Assembly: GCA_934045905.1 (NCBI GenBank)
Contig: OW203773.1
Coordinates: 17,719,246 to 17,783,245 of the forward strand
Reading direction: 5' to 3'
DNA from: Leuctra nigra
Lineage: Eukaryota > Arthropoda > Insecta > Plecoptera > Leuctridae
DNA: 64,000 nt
Part shown: positions 35,171 through 47,511 of the stretch, in pieces
How the letters are laid out: the number at the start of each line of letters is the position of its first letter
Position numbering within the stretch: position 1 is the stretch's first letter
Program-made: the position numbers and the translations under genes
Notes under the pieces: generated by a model
Told to the model about the DNA's origin: nothing
Database searches by the model: none
Seen by the model: the letters and a program-made list of their open reading frames with translations, nothing else

Positions 35171-37829
35171 AAGCGAGGACAATGGTGAAAATCCTAAAAT
35201 CTACAATAAGAATGCGATGGTTGTGAAATTTTCAGGGTTTACTAACACAGTAAAAAGGATTTATTTAATTTTTTTCATAAAAAAAAAATCAAAATTTTGG
35301 CTTCTAGCTACATTTTTATTTTAAAAAAAGTGAGTTTCGTTGGTACAGTTTTATTTCCACATTTGTTGTGATAACAAAATTCTAAAATTGTTTTGGGTTA
35401 CGTAAAATCATAATTACCAATCTGGTAAGAGGAATTTTTGAAATAAAATTATTTGTCTGCACAAAAAAAATATCAAAAACAATAATAAATTATATTGTTG
35501 CAACATTATTGGTTACAAATTTATTGTAGAAGAATGAAGTATAATATGGCAAAAAGGCTCTTTAAAAATCTTCATAAATGATTCATGGACACACACACAC
35601 AAAATTAAGACAATCGCACTAGAAATTTTTGAGATAAATTCGAATAATCAATGTATTTTTATATATATGAAATACATATATAATATCATATATGAAATAT
35701 TGTACTCCATAAGAAAGCATTGCGTTATCACAGTAAAACAATTAAATACAGTATCTTTCAAGGAAAATACTACTTAAAAGAGTTAATTTTTATTTTATAA
35801 AAATTATATATAAAAAATTTGGAAATAAAAAAAAAATTGGAAAATATAAATTTTTGGTAGAAATTTTACCATTGTCCTCCCTTAAGACCAACATTGTATC
35901 TTATTTTACAAATTTTCAATTTGTGGGTTATTGCTCCAGCATTTTACTTTGAGTGTGTGAGCCGTACGACTTGGCTGGCGTGTAGTGACCGCTCCAATTG
36001 ATGAAACGCAGATTGCAATGTGAACAGTCTTTATGTTTCTTCTTGTGTCATTGTAATGTAATTTGGAAATTGGATTCATGTGTCGTAACAATTAAAACGT
36101 AAAGCGTTAAAATTTTCAAGGAATTGTTTTTCGATGGATTTCCACAAATAAGTGATAAGAATATCGTGACAAACTTGGGGTTATTTTTTATGTAATTTTT
36201 ATAATTACACCTTTACTTTAAGTTTTTTGTTTTTTTAGTAAGTTTTATCACTAACCTTCGTCATAACAATTATCATTTGGAAGTAAGTTTCTTTGAATCT
36301 GAAATAAATTTGTCAATGTATAGTTTACTTTTCAACATTACCTGCAGAGAAAATCGGATTTGAATTTAGTAAATTTGATTGATGAACTTATCGTTTATTA
36401 AACACAAAAATATGTATACATAAAAACAGTCTACTTAATATACTTATCTGTATATTTTACATAATATTAAACAGCTGACCATCATAAACAATAAATTACA
36501 CAAAAATAAATATGCAATAGATTAACCCAAAAACAAAATAGGATATTTACATTTTTTAATTGATAAAGAAAGAATTATAAATTATAACCTATCAGTGAGC
36601 AATTTCTTGATGCATTCTTTACTTGTAATTTTTTAATTTCTTACTTTTCCTGGTAAAGTGTTAACTATCGAGGGTGTGTGAAATTTAATTGATCTTCTTC
36701 TATACTTGTTGGTATGTAGAGGGATAACGTAATTGATGCTAATTAAAATTAGTAATGTAATAATTAAAATATACATTCTAATTAAAATGTAATGGTAAAC
36801 CTTCCTTTATCACTACATAACATCTGTTGAAATATCTAATAATTTGGTAAATGCCCATTTGACATCTATGGAGGTCCCGGGTTCAAATCCACGGTCGTCG
36901 TATTTAAAAAGACGCATTTTTTCGCTTTTTTACTTTATATGTTTGTAAAAAGTTGTTAGTTACACGGTCTATCGGCCAAGAATGCAATAAATATCAGAAC
37001 TATTTCATATTTCATTTCCTTTGAAAAAAACAACATATTTGCATGAAATGTACACCCCACACTCCATTCCTGAGAGATTTATACATAATATTTGCATCAA
37101 TACAGAATTAATCTATTCAAATTGTAAGCAATGATTATTAATGTTAATTTACCGAACAGGATTCAAAACTTTTGCAGTTTATAGATAAGAACCATTAATT
37201 CGAGTATCTAATTTCAACCAAAAACGTTATAGTTTCTAAAATAATCGATAATTCATTTTAAGAAAATATTTGTATTTATATATTTTTGTTGCAATAAATT
37301 TTGCTTTATTATCTTCAGTTTCTATTTTAAAGCAACATCTAAGAATGTCTGATGATTCCTTGATCCTTGCCCTGCCGACGGAATAGTGACGAAATACCTC
37401 GAAAATATCTGGACCGTTAATAAGAAATAAGCGCCAATTGATTCAGACGGTTATCATTGTGAAATATGACAGTCCATTTTGGTGTAACGGAACACGAGTG
37501 AGAGATAAACATGGGTTATTTTGATAAAGTTTAGCCAATCAGGAGGCGAGCGCAGGAGTGCTGAGTTGAAAATATCAAAAGATAAACCATGACCAACGAG
37601 GTGAGATATCTGTAAATTTATTCTGTTACCTTGGATAATAAAATGGGCTGAGATAGTTATTAGTAACTAGGTCATATCTTCATAGTCGCATTAAACGCCG
37701 GCATGTCAGTTTGTTAACGTTTCGGTTAAATGGACAGCAGACAAAGAATCGTTCCCTAAAGGTGGACCAGTGATATGCATCAGAATGGTATCAACTTCTA
37801 GTTGAACTTCATGTGTGTAAAATACAGTT

Positions 37830-40800
37830 ATGTTTGGATTTCGCAAAGTGCGCAAGGGGACATTGCCGCGTCGATTCATAACCTACCGCGTTGTCCTAAT
37901 CTTATCCGTCTGTCTATTTGCACTAATTGTCATTCATAAGTTGACCAACAGTCCGGTGCAGGAGAGATCGTCGTTCCAGGATAACACACAGGTGAGCCAG
38001 AACTTTACTGTTTGGAGTTTTTTATTGCTTTTTGATCACAAGCTTGATATACGACACTAAGGAAAATAGTCCCACAAATAGGATACAATAACAGAAGCTA
38101 CGGTAACATTTTATTCGTTCCTCCATTCAGAAATTCGTCCACTTAATGATTACATTTAAACTTATTTCAACAGTTCATACTTCAATATAAGACTGTCAGA
38201 TAAGAAGACAGGATGATATTAACTAATGCATTAGAAACCAAATGAGCGAGAAGCAGAAATACGCTCCTATCTCTGAATCCACAGCGCTGGTCTAGCGATG
38301 ACGTGGACTCGACCAACAACTCCGAGAACATCACTGAAGTGTTGGACGAGCAACGCCAACTGATCTCCGACGAGATGTGCAGCTATCGCTACCCAGCCGG
38401 CAGATTCAAAGTCAGCGCGCGCACTCTAGACGGGTTTGTGTCTTCGCGCATGTATAGTTGGGTAGAGGGAGCATTGCGTGAGTTGAAGCAAACATCTCCG
38501 TGCCAAGTGTCACGTGACGTGTCTTTCACCCTTAACGAGTGCTGGATATGTCACATGACATTGGTACAGCCAGCGCAAAGCTACAAATTACAGTTGAGGA
38601 GGTCAAATGCAAAACATAGCCAGCACCACTTTGATTACATCGGAGATAAACCGGAAAAATGTATTGCATTTCTAAACAAATAAATGGCGATATCAGGACT
38701 CCTATTCCTGAAAAATGTGAGAGTGAGTATGAGAAAAAAATATGATAAAATCGTTATGAGCCAATAGAATCTAAGCCTGCTTATTCCAATTGGTTGATAA
38801 CAATCTTGTTATGTACTATTTTTTCTCATCCTCACTCTCACTTTTTTCAAGAATAGGGGCGCAGTTTTCAATCCATGTTTTGATAGGGAAGATAATTTTT
38901 CTTACACTTAATATTATTTTGAAGTTAGAGAATTAAAAACTGTATATTATCACGTATCTAACACAAACATTTGGAGATAGCAGAGTTTTGCATCTAACAC
39001 CCTCAATTTCTCGTCCGTGAAACTTTTAAACACTAATCAAATGTTGTGTTCAGTATTCAGTATTAACAGTCAATATAGGAACATATTTAGTTTCTAGGTA
39101 GGTTTTTAGTTCAGTTGATTAGTAGGTACTCATAATACACCAAGCCGAGGTATTTGCTTCAATCTAACTCTCTCCGCTCGCAGGTTGGTGCCGGAGACTG
39201 GAGGTCAGCCGATACTCAACATCGTCATCACAACATGGAGGTCTGGCTCCACATTCCTCGGGGATATTCTCAACAGCCATCCCGCCAACTTCTATCACTA
39301 CGAGCCGCTGCTGGATTACGGGAACTTTCGGATCAGGGACGAGCCGCTGGCGAGAGAAGCGCTCAAAGTTCTAAGAAGTTTGCTGAACTGCGATTATTCG
39401 GGTCTAGGTACGTTTTAATCTTACATACTTAGATTTAGAGGAAAAACCGTGACTTGATTTCCATTATAATTTGAGCAAATGTACCTACTTATTTCTTTAA
39501 AGCAAGACTGAACCTGGTCTGTGACAAACTATACCGTCAGAACATGGAGTTATATATTATAGTAGTACTATTATAATTCCATGGTCAGAATACCGTTGAG
39601 TTGCAAGCAAATTTGCACTTAAATAACCTCGAACATATTTAATCATAAATAAAACGTTGATGCCTGATGACCGATGTCCGATGATAATGTAAACAACAGA
39701 TAAAATCGAGAAAATCTGGTTCTCCTCTAAACAAAAAGCTGGTAGTTTTAGATAAAATATGTTTTTTCCTATAATACGGAACAGGTATGGCTGAGTGGTA
39801 ACGCTCTGAACTTGTATTCCGGAGGCTCGGGTTCGATTCCCGCGACCGTCCTTCCTGACTGGGTTTTTTTCGTGGTATTCCCTCAGTCGACAGGCAAATG
39901 CTGGGAAGGTACTCTACTAATAGGCCACGACCGCCTCCTTCCCACCTTCCATCCTTACCTACTCTTCACCATCATCTCCTAATCATCATCATAATCATTC
40001 ATCCGTCGCCATTAGCCTCGCTGCAGAACAGTGCGACGTTAAGACCCAGACAAAAAAATATATGAATCTGAAGTACGTTGTATAATTTCTGTAGACCACT
40101 ACCTGGCCTATGGGAGAAAGCACACGGATCTGTTCGGTCAGAACACCCGACTGTGGGAGCATTGTCAACAACACCCGCTGCTCTGCTGGCGTCCCGAGTT
40201 CCTCACCCCGTTCTGTCGACTTTTCCCGTTCCAGAGCATGAAGATAGTTCGACTCAGACTCAGACTCGTAGAAGAGTTCCTGGACGATGACAGGTGAGGC
40301 CGCATGTGGGGGGCTACTTTTCATTGATACTCAAATGATTTCACGCATTTTCAGTGCGAAAAGGTTTTGACGAAACTATTCCCAGGCTCTCCATTTAGAT
40401 TAGATCATAATCCTTTTAGGTGGAGTGCTCGGCACTCTTCACGAACTTTTGTTTTGTAAATATGTAATATTGAAAGTATTTTCGTATTTTAAAATACATT
40501 TTGTGATCAACGTGTTGACTTGGCCGATTTCTTGGTATCACTACATTTCTATGCTTAAATGTTTGATTTTCTTTTTTTTCTCTTTAATTGGGAGACATGG
40601 GTGGTATTTTTGAACGAAGTGTTTTTTTATATGGGGTACCTACTTGAGATTGAACGAGACTTTCGAGGAAAAATGTTTTCCATCGACGAGAACAAATTAC
40701 GTACTTAAGAAAGATAAAACCTCAACTTTTATGGCCTTTTCTCTGTATTTTCTGTGTTAATAACCTACTTAAGGCCAATACATATCACGTGACTTTATTT

Positions 40801-42619
40801 CTCTACAATCGATCAAAAGAAATAGTTACCTATGAGTACATACCTTACATCGTTCATGTTGAGTAATCCAAGGTGATTTATGAAGGAAATTCACTGCATA
40901 CTGGAGCTTATCAATATTTGCAGTCAATATTATTTAATTTTGCAGTGGTTTTATAATAAAAACAACACAAATATCGTGTATACGTACGCGTGTGAAGACT
41001 GTCAAAACCAAGTGCTGTTCGTTTAAACATTACATTCATAATAGTGGATATAATTAATATCTCAACATTTCGTTGGAAAGATGAAGAAAGAGCGCATGTT
41101 TTGTTGGCAAAATTGTGTCAGGTTTGTGATGCATATGTGCCCTTTTATTAGATTAAAGTTTGCTGTTCTTGGCAACTCATAGGATTTCCTTAAACTTCAG
41201 GTCTTGATTTGAGAATATTTAGGTGCAAGGAAGTAAAATCATCTAATAAGTTATTTTCGCAGTTCTTTTCTGCGTAGATTTGTTCCAACAGATGTGTCCT
41301 AACTTATCTGATGAGTGAGAAGTATTTGCTAAACTGAACCCTTCCAAATGAAAATGTGTAGCTTTTTGGTTGAAAAGTCACGTGATATGCAGCCACCTTA
41401 AGGAAAGAACGCTCATTGATTCTAGTTTAAACTTGCGCGTGTTGTACTTCATTCTAGTTTAAACCTGCGCGTGGTGTACTTGGTTCGTGATCCTCGAGGC
41501 ACACTGCGGTCAAGGAAGAGCCGGGAATGGTGCATCAACCCCGACTGTATTGACCCAGGAAGACTCTGTTCCGATCTAGCTGATGATTACGAAGCAGCCT
41601 CCAAACTGGCAGCTAAATTCCCGAACAGATTCAGGTGAGAGATAATTGTTTATTTACTAGGAAAACGCTCAGTGTAACGCGTTGATGAGCGAGCCTTCGT
41701 ACTGCACATTTGATATTCGTTTACAAGGAGGATTTGGCTGAAACTTTGTAAGATTGGGGACTTCAGCGGATTTAAAAAAAATAGGGTCTGCAACGCCCAG
41801 AAATGGTCCGTTATGTGTGCAAAATTTTAGCTCGACCGAAGAAAAACTGTGACCTCAGTAACAGAAAAAAATGAAAAAAGAGGTCCGTGTCAAAAGAGCC
41901 AGAAAGGAGTCGCTCGCTCAATTATTCCAGTGTATAGAACATAATTTAATTGACTATCAGCATCACTCTTCTTTTAAATCTCTCCCACTATTCTGAACAT
42001 GGAACATATATATTTTAGGTATTACAGATAAATAGAATTATACAGAATGCATATTATTTTATTGTAAACGTAACACCAAAACATTCCTCCTACGCACTGT
42101 AAATGTATTTACAAAATGCCTAAATCTGCTACTAAGAACACAAAGGAGGGGCGGCAGGCACGCGGAATCTAGCCAGTCCTTTCAGTTACTGGACAGGAGA
42201 GCTAGTCATTTCGTTTTGTTTTAATATCCCCTTCACTCTGTCATGCATCATTATATAACCATATTGTTTCCAGGGCTGTCCGCTACGAAGACCTCTCAGT
42301 GGCACCACACAAGACTGTCAAAGAACTGCTCAACTTCTTAGGTCTCAACTTTCATCGTAACGTACAGATATTCCTCGACACTCACACCAAAAGCAACACC
42401 GGGGGTGACGCCAGCACTTACCGCATCTCTGAGTTGGCGCCGTTTCATTGGCGTCGCGGTCTTGAGCACTCCGAGGTTCTAGCGATGCAGAAGACATGTT
42501 GGCGGGCCATGGGTGCGTGGGGATATGTGCAGACTTATAACAGTTCGCATCAGAGGAAGTTCAATCCGGTGGGCGAATACGAGTTGATGGACTTGCGTGC
42601 GATGGGACCGCGGTCTTGA
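37830..42619 (+). CDS. Carbohydrate 6-O-sulfotransferase (Gal/GlcNAc type), Golgi type II membrane protein
   Basis: Exons: 37830-37991 (54 codons, basic N-tail then the helix VVLILSVCLFALIVI, a type II anchor), 38285 to about 38477 (stem region), 39184-39407, 40095-40293, 41458-41634 and 42274-42619. Exon 3 carries the 5'-phosphosulfate loop TTWRSGSTFLGD for PAPS binding. Exon 5 carries the 3'-phosphate motif YLVRDPRG followed by SRKS. Exon 6 has the RYEDL stretch typical of the family. It should transfer sulfate from PAPS to the C6 hydroxyl of GlcNAc or Gal on glycans in the Golgi. Junctions 1-2 and 3 to 6 are phase-consistent. Junction 2-3 is not: the best donor (GTGAGT after 38477) is phase 1, while the acceptor before 39184 needs phase 2. 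Either a small exon is missing or exon 3 starts at 39204. The original C-terminus (ending GVFP) now lies in the last of four tandem copies; the first copy ends in PRS-stop. Confidence 0.87.
38695..38872. mobile_element. Fold-back element after sulfotransferase exon 2
   Basis: Left CTCCTATTCCTGAAAAATGT with GAGAGTGAGTATGAG, right CTCATCCTCACTCTCAC with TTTTCAAGAATAGGGGCGC in reverse complement. Arms are imperfect, loop about 40-60 nt. Confidence 0.75.
39778..40058 (+). repeat. Complete tRNA-headed SINE in a sulfotransferase intron
   Basis: Same A box, B box, body and A-rich tail as 32419-32697. It sits between exons 39184-39407 and 40095-40293, ending only 36 nt before the acceptor side exon begins, so it occupies the branch-point region of that intron. 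Confidence 0.88.
40515..40636 (+). mobile_element. Single arm of fold-back family 2
   Basis: GACTTGGCCGATTTCTTGG ... GAAGTGTTTTTTTAT corresponds to the right arm of 19755-20100 with many changes; the other arm is absent. Confidence 0.6.
41419..41482 (+). repeat. 32-bp tandem duplication of an exon start in the sulfotransferase
   Basis: The sequence ATTCTAG plus 25 nt of exon occurs at 41419 and again at 41451. The second copy is the working acceptor. Splicing to the first copy would read about 11 codons and then TAA. Confidence 0.85.
41656..41935 (+). mobile_element. Deleted family 1 element in a sulfotransferase intron
   Basis: Starts ACTAGGAAAACGCTCAGTGT 22 nt after the exon 5 end and finishes GGAGTCGCTCGCTC. 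Confidence 0.7.
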
Positions 42620-43070
42620 GCACTCCGAGGTTCTAGCGATGCAGAAGACATGTTGGCGGGCCATGGGTGCGTGGGGATATGTGCAGACTTATAACAGTTC
42701 GCATCAGAGGAAGTTCAATCCGGTGGGCGAATACGAGTTGATGGACTTGCGTGCGATGGGACCGCGGTCTTGAGCACTCCGAGGTTCTAGCGATGCAGAA
42801 GACATGTTGGCGGGCCATGGGTGCGTGGGGATATGTGCAGACTTATAACAGTTCGCATCAGAGGAAGTTCAATCCGGTGGGTGAATACGAGTTGATGGAC
42901 TTGCGTGCGATGGGACCGCGGTCTTGAGCACTACGAGGTTCTAGCGATGCAGAAGACATGTTGGCAGGCCATGGGTGCGTGGGGATATGTGCAGACTTAT
43001 AACAGTTCGCATCAGAGGAAGTTCAATCCGGTGGGTGAATACGAGTTGATAGACTTGCGTGCGATGGGAG
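42455..43070 (+). repeat. Four tandem 154-bp copies of the sulfotransferase 3' end
   Basis: Copies start at 42455, 42609, 42763 and 42917, nearly identical. The period is not a multiple of three, so entering copy 2 shifts the frame and ends translation at 42617-42619. The last copy leads into the apparent ancestral end (AMGGVFP then TAG at about 43082). Copies 2 to 4 would now be 3' UTR. Confidence 0.92.
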
Positions 43071-44964
43071 GCGTGTTTCCGTAGGATCACTGATTTTGTG
43101 ATATACAATAGGAGGTCGAAATATCCAGGACTGGAATGGTATGGTCCTACCATAGGGAATGGTAGGACCTATGAAACGTCCAAAAAGGAAGGCAAATAGT
43201 ACCTTAAAACTTAAAAAAAAGGACCATAAAATCCCGAAAAAGGACCAATGATCTGCTAGGCTTTGTAATATTTGTAAATATATTATTCGATTTATTTGGT
43301 TTAAGAGTTGAATTTTAAGTATGATATAAACATAATCTTAAATTATTGTTTGAATGTGTCAATGTGTCAAGTATCGTTGTTGGTCATCCAAGTGGAGGAT
43401 GGACATTTTGTGAAAACAACAATTTTATTTGTAACTTGAACCAAATATTTGATATTATTTTACCCAATAAATTTAAAAAAGGACAAAAGACCTTAAAATA
43501 GCAAGAAAAGGACTGAATTCATAAAAAATTTAGAAAAATGCATTTCAGGCAAAATAAATTACTAAATTTTTAAAATCAGGAACACATGAAACATATTTAT
43601 GTATCATTTTTAGACGTGTCAGAACACTAAATTTAAAAAGGATATGTCCTAAACACCCTAGCCCTAGTTATCGAAATGGTGTGGGTATCTAGTGTACACA
43701 TTAATAACTTAAACGAAGTCGTATTAAATAACCTCATGATTTGATAGAATGAGACACAATTAAGTAGGTACATTACATTACATGTTTTTAAATTCTCATG
43801 AATATTCAATAAGTATACATTGTTTCTGAAGACTTTGGAGAAGAAAAAGTCTGAATCGAAATGACACCATAAGAATTGGCAACTGAAGAAGAGGAAATGG
43901 GAAAGCAGGTTTCAACTGGATTGTGGGAAGGTACCTTAAAACTAGAAATTAGTTGTTATATTAAGTAAATAATATGTGATTTAGGCTCTTAGATTTGTTA
44001 ATTTTTGTTAAATGTGTAATTGCTTTTTGATTGACAGTTTGATAATTTATTGCATGAATAAGATTTAAAACGAGAAATCGAAACAGAAAAATAAATAACA
44101 CAAATATAACTTAAGACGGATTAATGTATCGATAATATTAATTGTGAAATTGTACTATATTATTTCAAAAGATACCAAAACTTGAATAATTTCATAGAAA
44201 CTAATTTTATATGTTTGATTTCTTAAATACATAAAAATACATTGTTAAGTCATGCGGTCAGTACATAAATTATTCTCGTTCTTTAATATTGTGGATCCTT
44301 ATTTAATTTTATTTATTTATTGACCGAATAACTATAACTCCTTGTAAATCTTTACTTGTGTGTACAATTTAAGTTCGATCAAATCATTGCGACCTGAATC
44401 GTCGAAAGGAGTCGTTCCCACATGTAATTTGCATGTCAATTAAAATGGTAAAGTGAGTTATGTATGAACCCTATTCATACCCTAAAAGATTCTATGGCAA
44501 TTAATCGCTGTACGACTTGACTGGAGTGGAGCGACCGCCTGATAAAAGTTGCACGAGCTTTATTTTTCTGCTATTGGAAAAATTCGTGGTCAAGTTTTTA
44601 ATGTATTATATTATATTCACAAAACTAATCTATATAACACTTTTCCCGCACGTAAACACGCTATTTCTTGACCTCGATATTATTCTGAACCTTGTCGTGT
44701 TGGTGGTTGCTTATCATTTCAAGGTGATATCATTTGACAAAGCTGCGAAATGGTTAGTTTAACATTCTATTCTTTATACTAAAGAAATATTTATTTTTTA
44801 GTTCTAAATTGTGGAAAATTATGCCAGCCATTTTTCTTCCAATCCCAAACGACCAAATATATTGCCCCCCCCCCCCCCCAACCCTCTCCCCGCAAAATAA
44901 TTTAAGTGAGATGTACCTGCTCGCAACATTAACTACTAACATCAGTTTAGAAGAATGCCCATTA

Positions 44965-45960
44965 CAATGTTTATTGAGCGAGCGTAGCGAGCGTCACCAC
45001 GGTACTCTTATGGCACTTTCTCTGTGTGTTTTTTTTTTTTTTTTTTTTTTGCCTGCACTGCCCAGGTCAAACCTCACAACCAATCGATCTGAAATTTTGC
45101 ACACATACTCACGTAATATGTGCGGTCTCTGGGATCGTTTTTGAACGGGATCCTGTGATTGGTTCAAATTTAAAAAAAATTATCTTTTGATTGGTTGCTT
45201 TGATCAATTTGAAATTTAGCAAAAACATTGCAACCAACATTGTACCCAATCATAAAAAGTTTCAGCCAAATCCTCTTATTGGTTCAAATTTAAAACCATT
45301 TTTCATGTGATTTTTGACATTTAAACTAGAACAGATTGACCGATCAACTTAAAACTTCGCGTGGTCATTGGTACCAACATTTTTGGTATTTTTGCCAATT
45401 TTCAGTCTAATCTGTCGTTATTTTCAAAAGTTTTGTCATTTAAAGGTCATTTTATTCCGTAATCTTGAAAAATGTATACTAAATTGTCATCCCTGCCTTC
45501 TTTAAGCTTCTGTTCCAAGGCAAGGCCTGTAGAGCAGCCAAGCTATCCACAATGTACAGTAAAATGAAAGCATTTTTGAGCTAGCGCATAAAATCGGATG
45601 CAGTACAAAGGACAAATCCTCTAATTGGTTTAAGTTTAAATAATATCTTCTGATTGGTCGACAATCAAAATGTTCACATTAAGTTCAAATTTTGCATGGT
45701 GATCAAGACCAACTTAATATTAAATTTTACATAATGTTAGCCCAATCAGTCAAGTATTTATTGTAATTTTACGAGTTAACTGGAGAAGGTATGTAGGTAA
45801 GACTTCACGACACAATGGATCTGTTATTCATCCAGAGTATTATGGAGATTGAAAAATTGCAGAGAAAATCGTCTTGTGTCGTGTCGTGCATCGTTACAAT
45901 GGGGATGTTGCATGTTTTGTGCTCGCTCATCAACGCGTTACACTGAGCGTTTTCCTAGTA
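44965..45960 (-). mobile_element. Near full-length family 1 element
   Basis: Begins TTGAGCGAGCGTAGCGAGCG and ends ACGCGTTACACTGAGCGTTT-TCCTAGTA, about 1 kb. Contains repeated short blocks (GATTGGTTCAAATTTAAA, GATTGGTT) suggesting internal tandem structure. Non-coding. Confidence 0.72.
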
Positions 45961-46023
45961 ATACCCTATAACAACACCTATTACAACACCTATTACAATA
46001 CCTATTACAACACATATAACAAC
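45960..46023 (+). repeat. CCTATTACAACA minisatellite
   Basis: Four to five imperfect 12-bp units between the family 1 element and a reversed SINE. Confidence 0.85.
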
Positions 46024-46195
46024 GTCGCACTGTTCTGCAGCGAGGCTAATGGCGACGGATGAATGATTATGATGATGATTGGGAGATGATGATGAAGAGT
46101 GGGTAAGGATGGACAGTGGGAAGGAGGCGGGCGTGGCTGATATGTAGGGAACCTTCCCAGCATTTGCCTCTCGACTGAGGAAAACCACGACTGTG
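46022..46195 (-). repeat. SINE fragment, reverse orientation
   Basis: GTCGCACTGTTCTGCAGCGA, GGCTAATGGCGACGGATGAA and CATTTGCCTCTCGACTGAGG match the complete SINE reversed; the tRNA-like head is missing. Confidence 0.8.
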
Positions 46196-47511
46196 AACGT
46201 GGCTCATCGAGATTTTTGAGAGATCAATGATCTTATCTCCACGTAATACAGAAGAAACTTATTTATAATCCAGAGTATCTACACATTATAATTATAATTT
46301 CAATATTACATAATCGTTTTGTGAAAGGTAAATAACTTAAAGTGGAACTTACATTAAACAGAGCTTTTATTGACAATTATTATTTCAATTACAAATAAAT
46401 ATCAGGTTAGTTGATTTGGTTACAGAACAGAAAAGCAGTATTTTACATTTATACAAACCACAAAGGACAAGTCGGCTGAATTTTTACTCCAAATAATTTA
46501 ATGATCTCTATGATGTGAGAAATAATTCGATCAATAATGGGTTTTACCTGACAAAAGTTAAACATGTTTTACTTGCTCTGATTGCGGTGTTATATTTTAT
46601 CAGTCATTTTCATGCAATAAATGATAAAAATTATAGTAAAATTATGACGAAATGTGAAAAGTAGACCAATTTAATTGTAGGCAAAATATATTTCCTAAAA
46701 TGTCCCTATCTATTATAGGGAACACTTTTGAAACCTATTTTGTGAACCTATTTCTATTTATATACCACTGCTAACAATAATAAAGCAGACTCTGTTTTCA
46801 TGCTTTTTTCAGGATAATTAGTTAAAATACATCAAAACATAAAACCAGGATGACTAAGTAGCCAAGGTGACAAATTTAGTGCAAAATGTTTATCATTCAA
46901 AACGCAAAAAAAAAGAATATCGGGTCAGTCACAAGGTGACAAAAAAAATCGCGTGCAAAAGGTAACCTGTTATCAGGTATTAGGTTTACATAACATGTCA
47001 ATTATCCTACAACAAAGCCAAATCAAAAGTAGATATTGAACCATTACTACGAAATAGTTTACACTATAATTGGATATTAAAGAAATTATGGGATTTATGG
47101 GAATGTTCCATTTTAATAATAGCATTTGACACAACTAAAAATGATCGCTCAAAAAATCTAATTGACTAAAAAACATTAGATCGCATCAGAAGTCAATCCA
47201 AGCGATCTTCTTGTCTCACTCTACTATATGACCTCTCATTTAAATGAAAATAAGCATAGATTGTTATCGAAAATGATCAGCATTCATTCAAACTTGTTAA
47301 TCGATCATTTATCATTTAGCCAGGAATAATTTTAGAATGAACAAATTGTGTTTAATATTAACCATTTAGTTTGATATAAATCCACTAAACACAATTACTT
47401 ATTTCTTTCAAGCCGATTTTAGAACTCCTTTGAAGAAGGGGTGTGGGTCACCGATGAGCATAAATAATCCTCTTTAAATGACTGAAATCATCACTGCATG
47501 ATGGTCAAAAT

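Larger units (their letters stand above)
34162..37829. other. Intergenic region between pickpocket and sulfotransferase genes
   Basis: No gene seen. Contains a C-rich tract near 34350-34375, a family 1 fragment (34893-35170, reverse, GAGCGAGCGAAGCGAGCGTC) and a CGTACGACTTGGCTGG repeat at 35940-36000. The last 250 nt probably hold the sulfotransferase promoter, not resolved. Confidence 0.6.
43087..47511. other. Intergenic region downstream of the sulfotransferase
   Basis: No gene seen. Includes a long family 1 element (44965-45960), a 12-bp minisatellite (45960-46023) and a reversed SINE (46022-46195). 46200-47511 is AT-rich with no recognised feature apart from likely 3' sequence of the Kazal-like gene. 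Confidence 0.6.
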
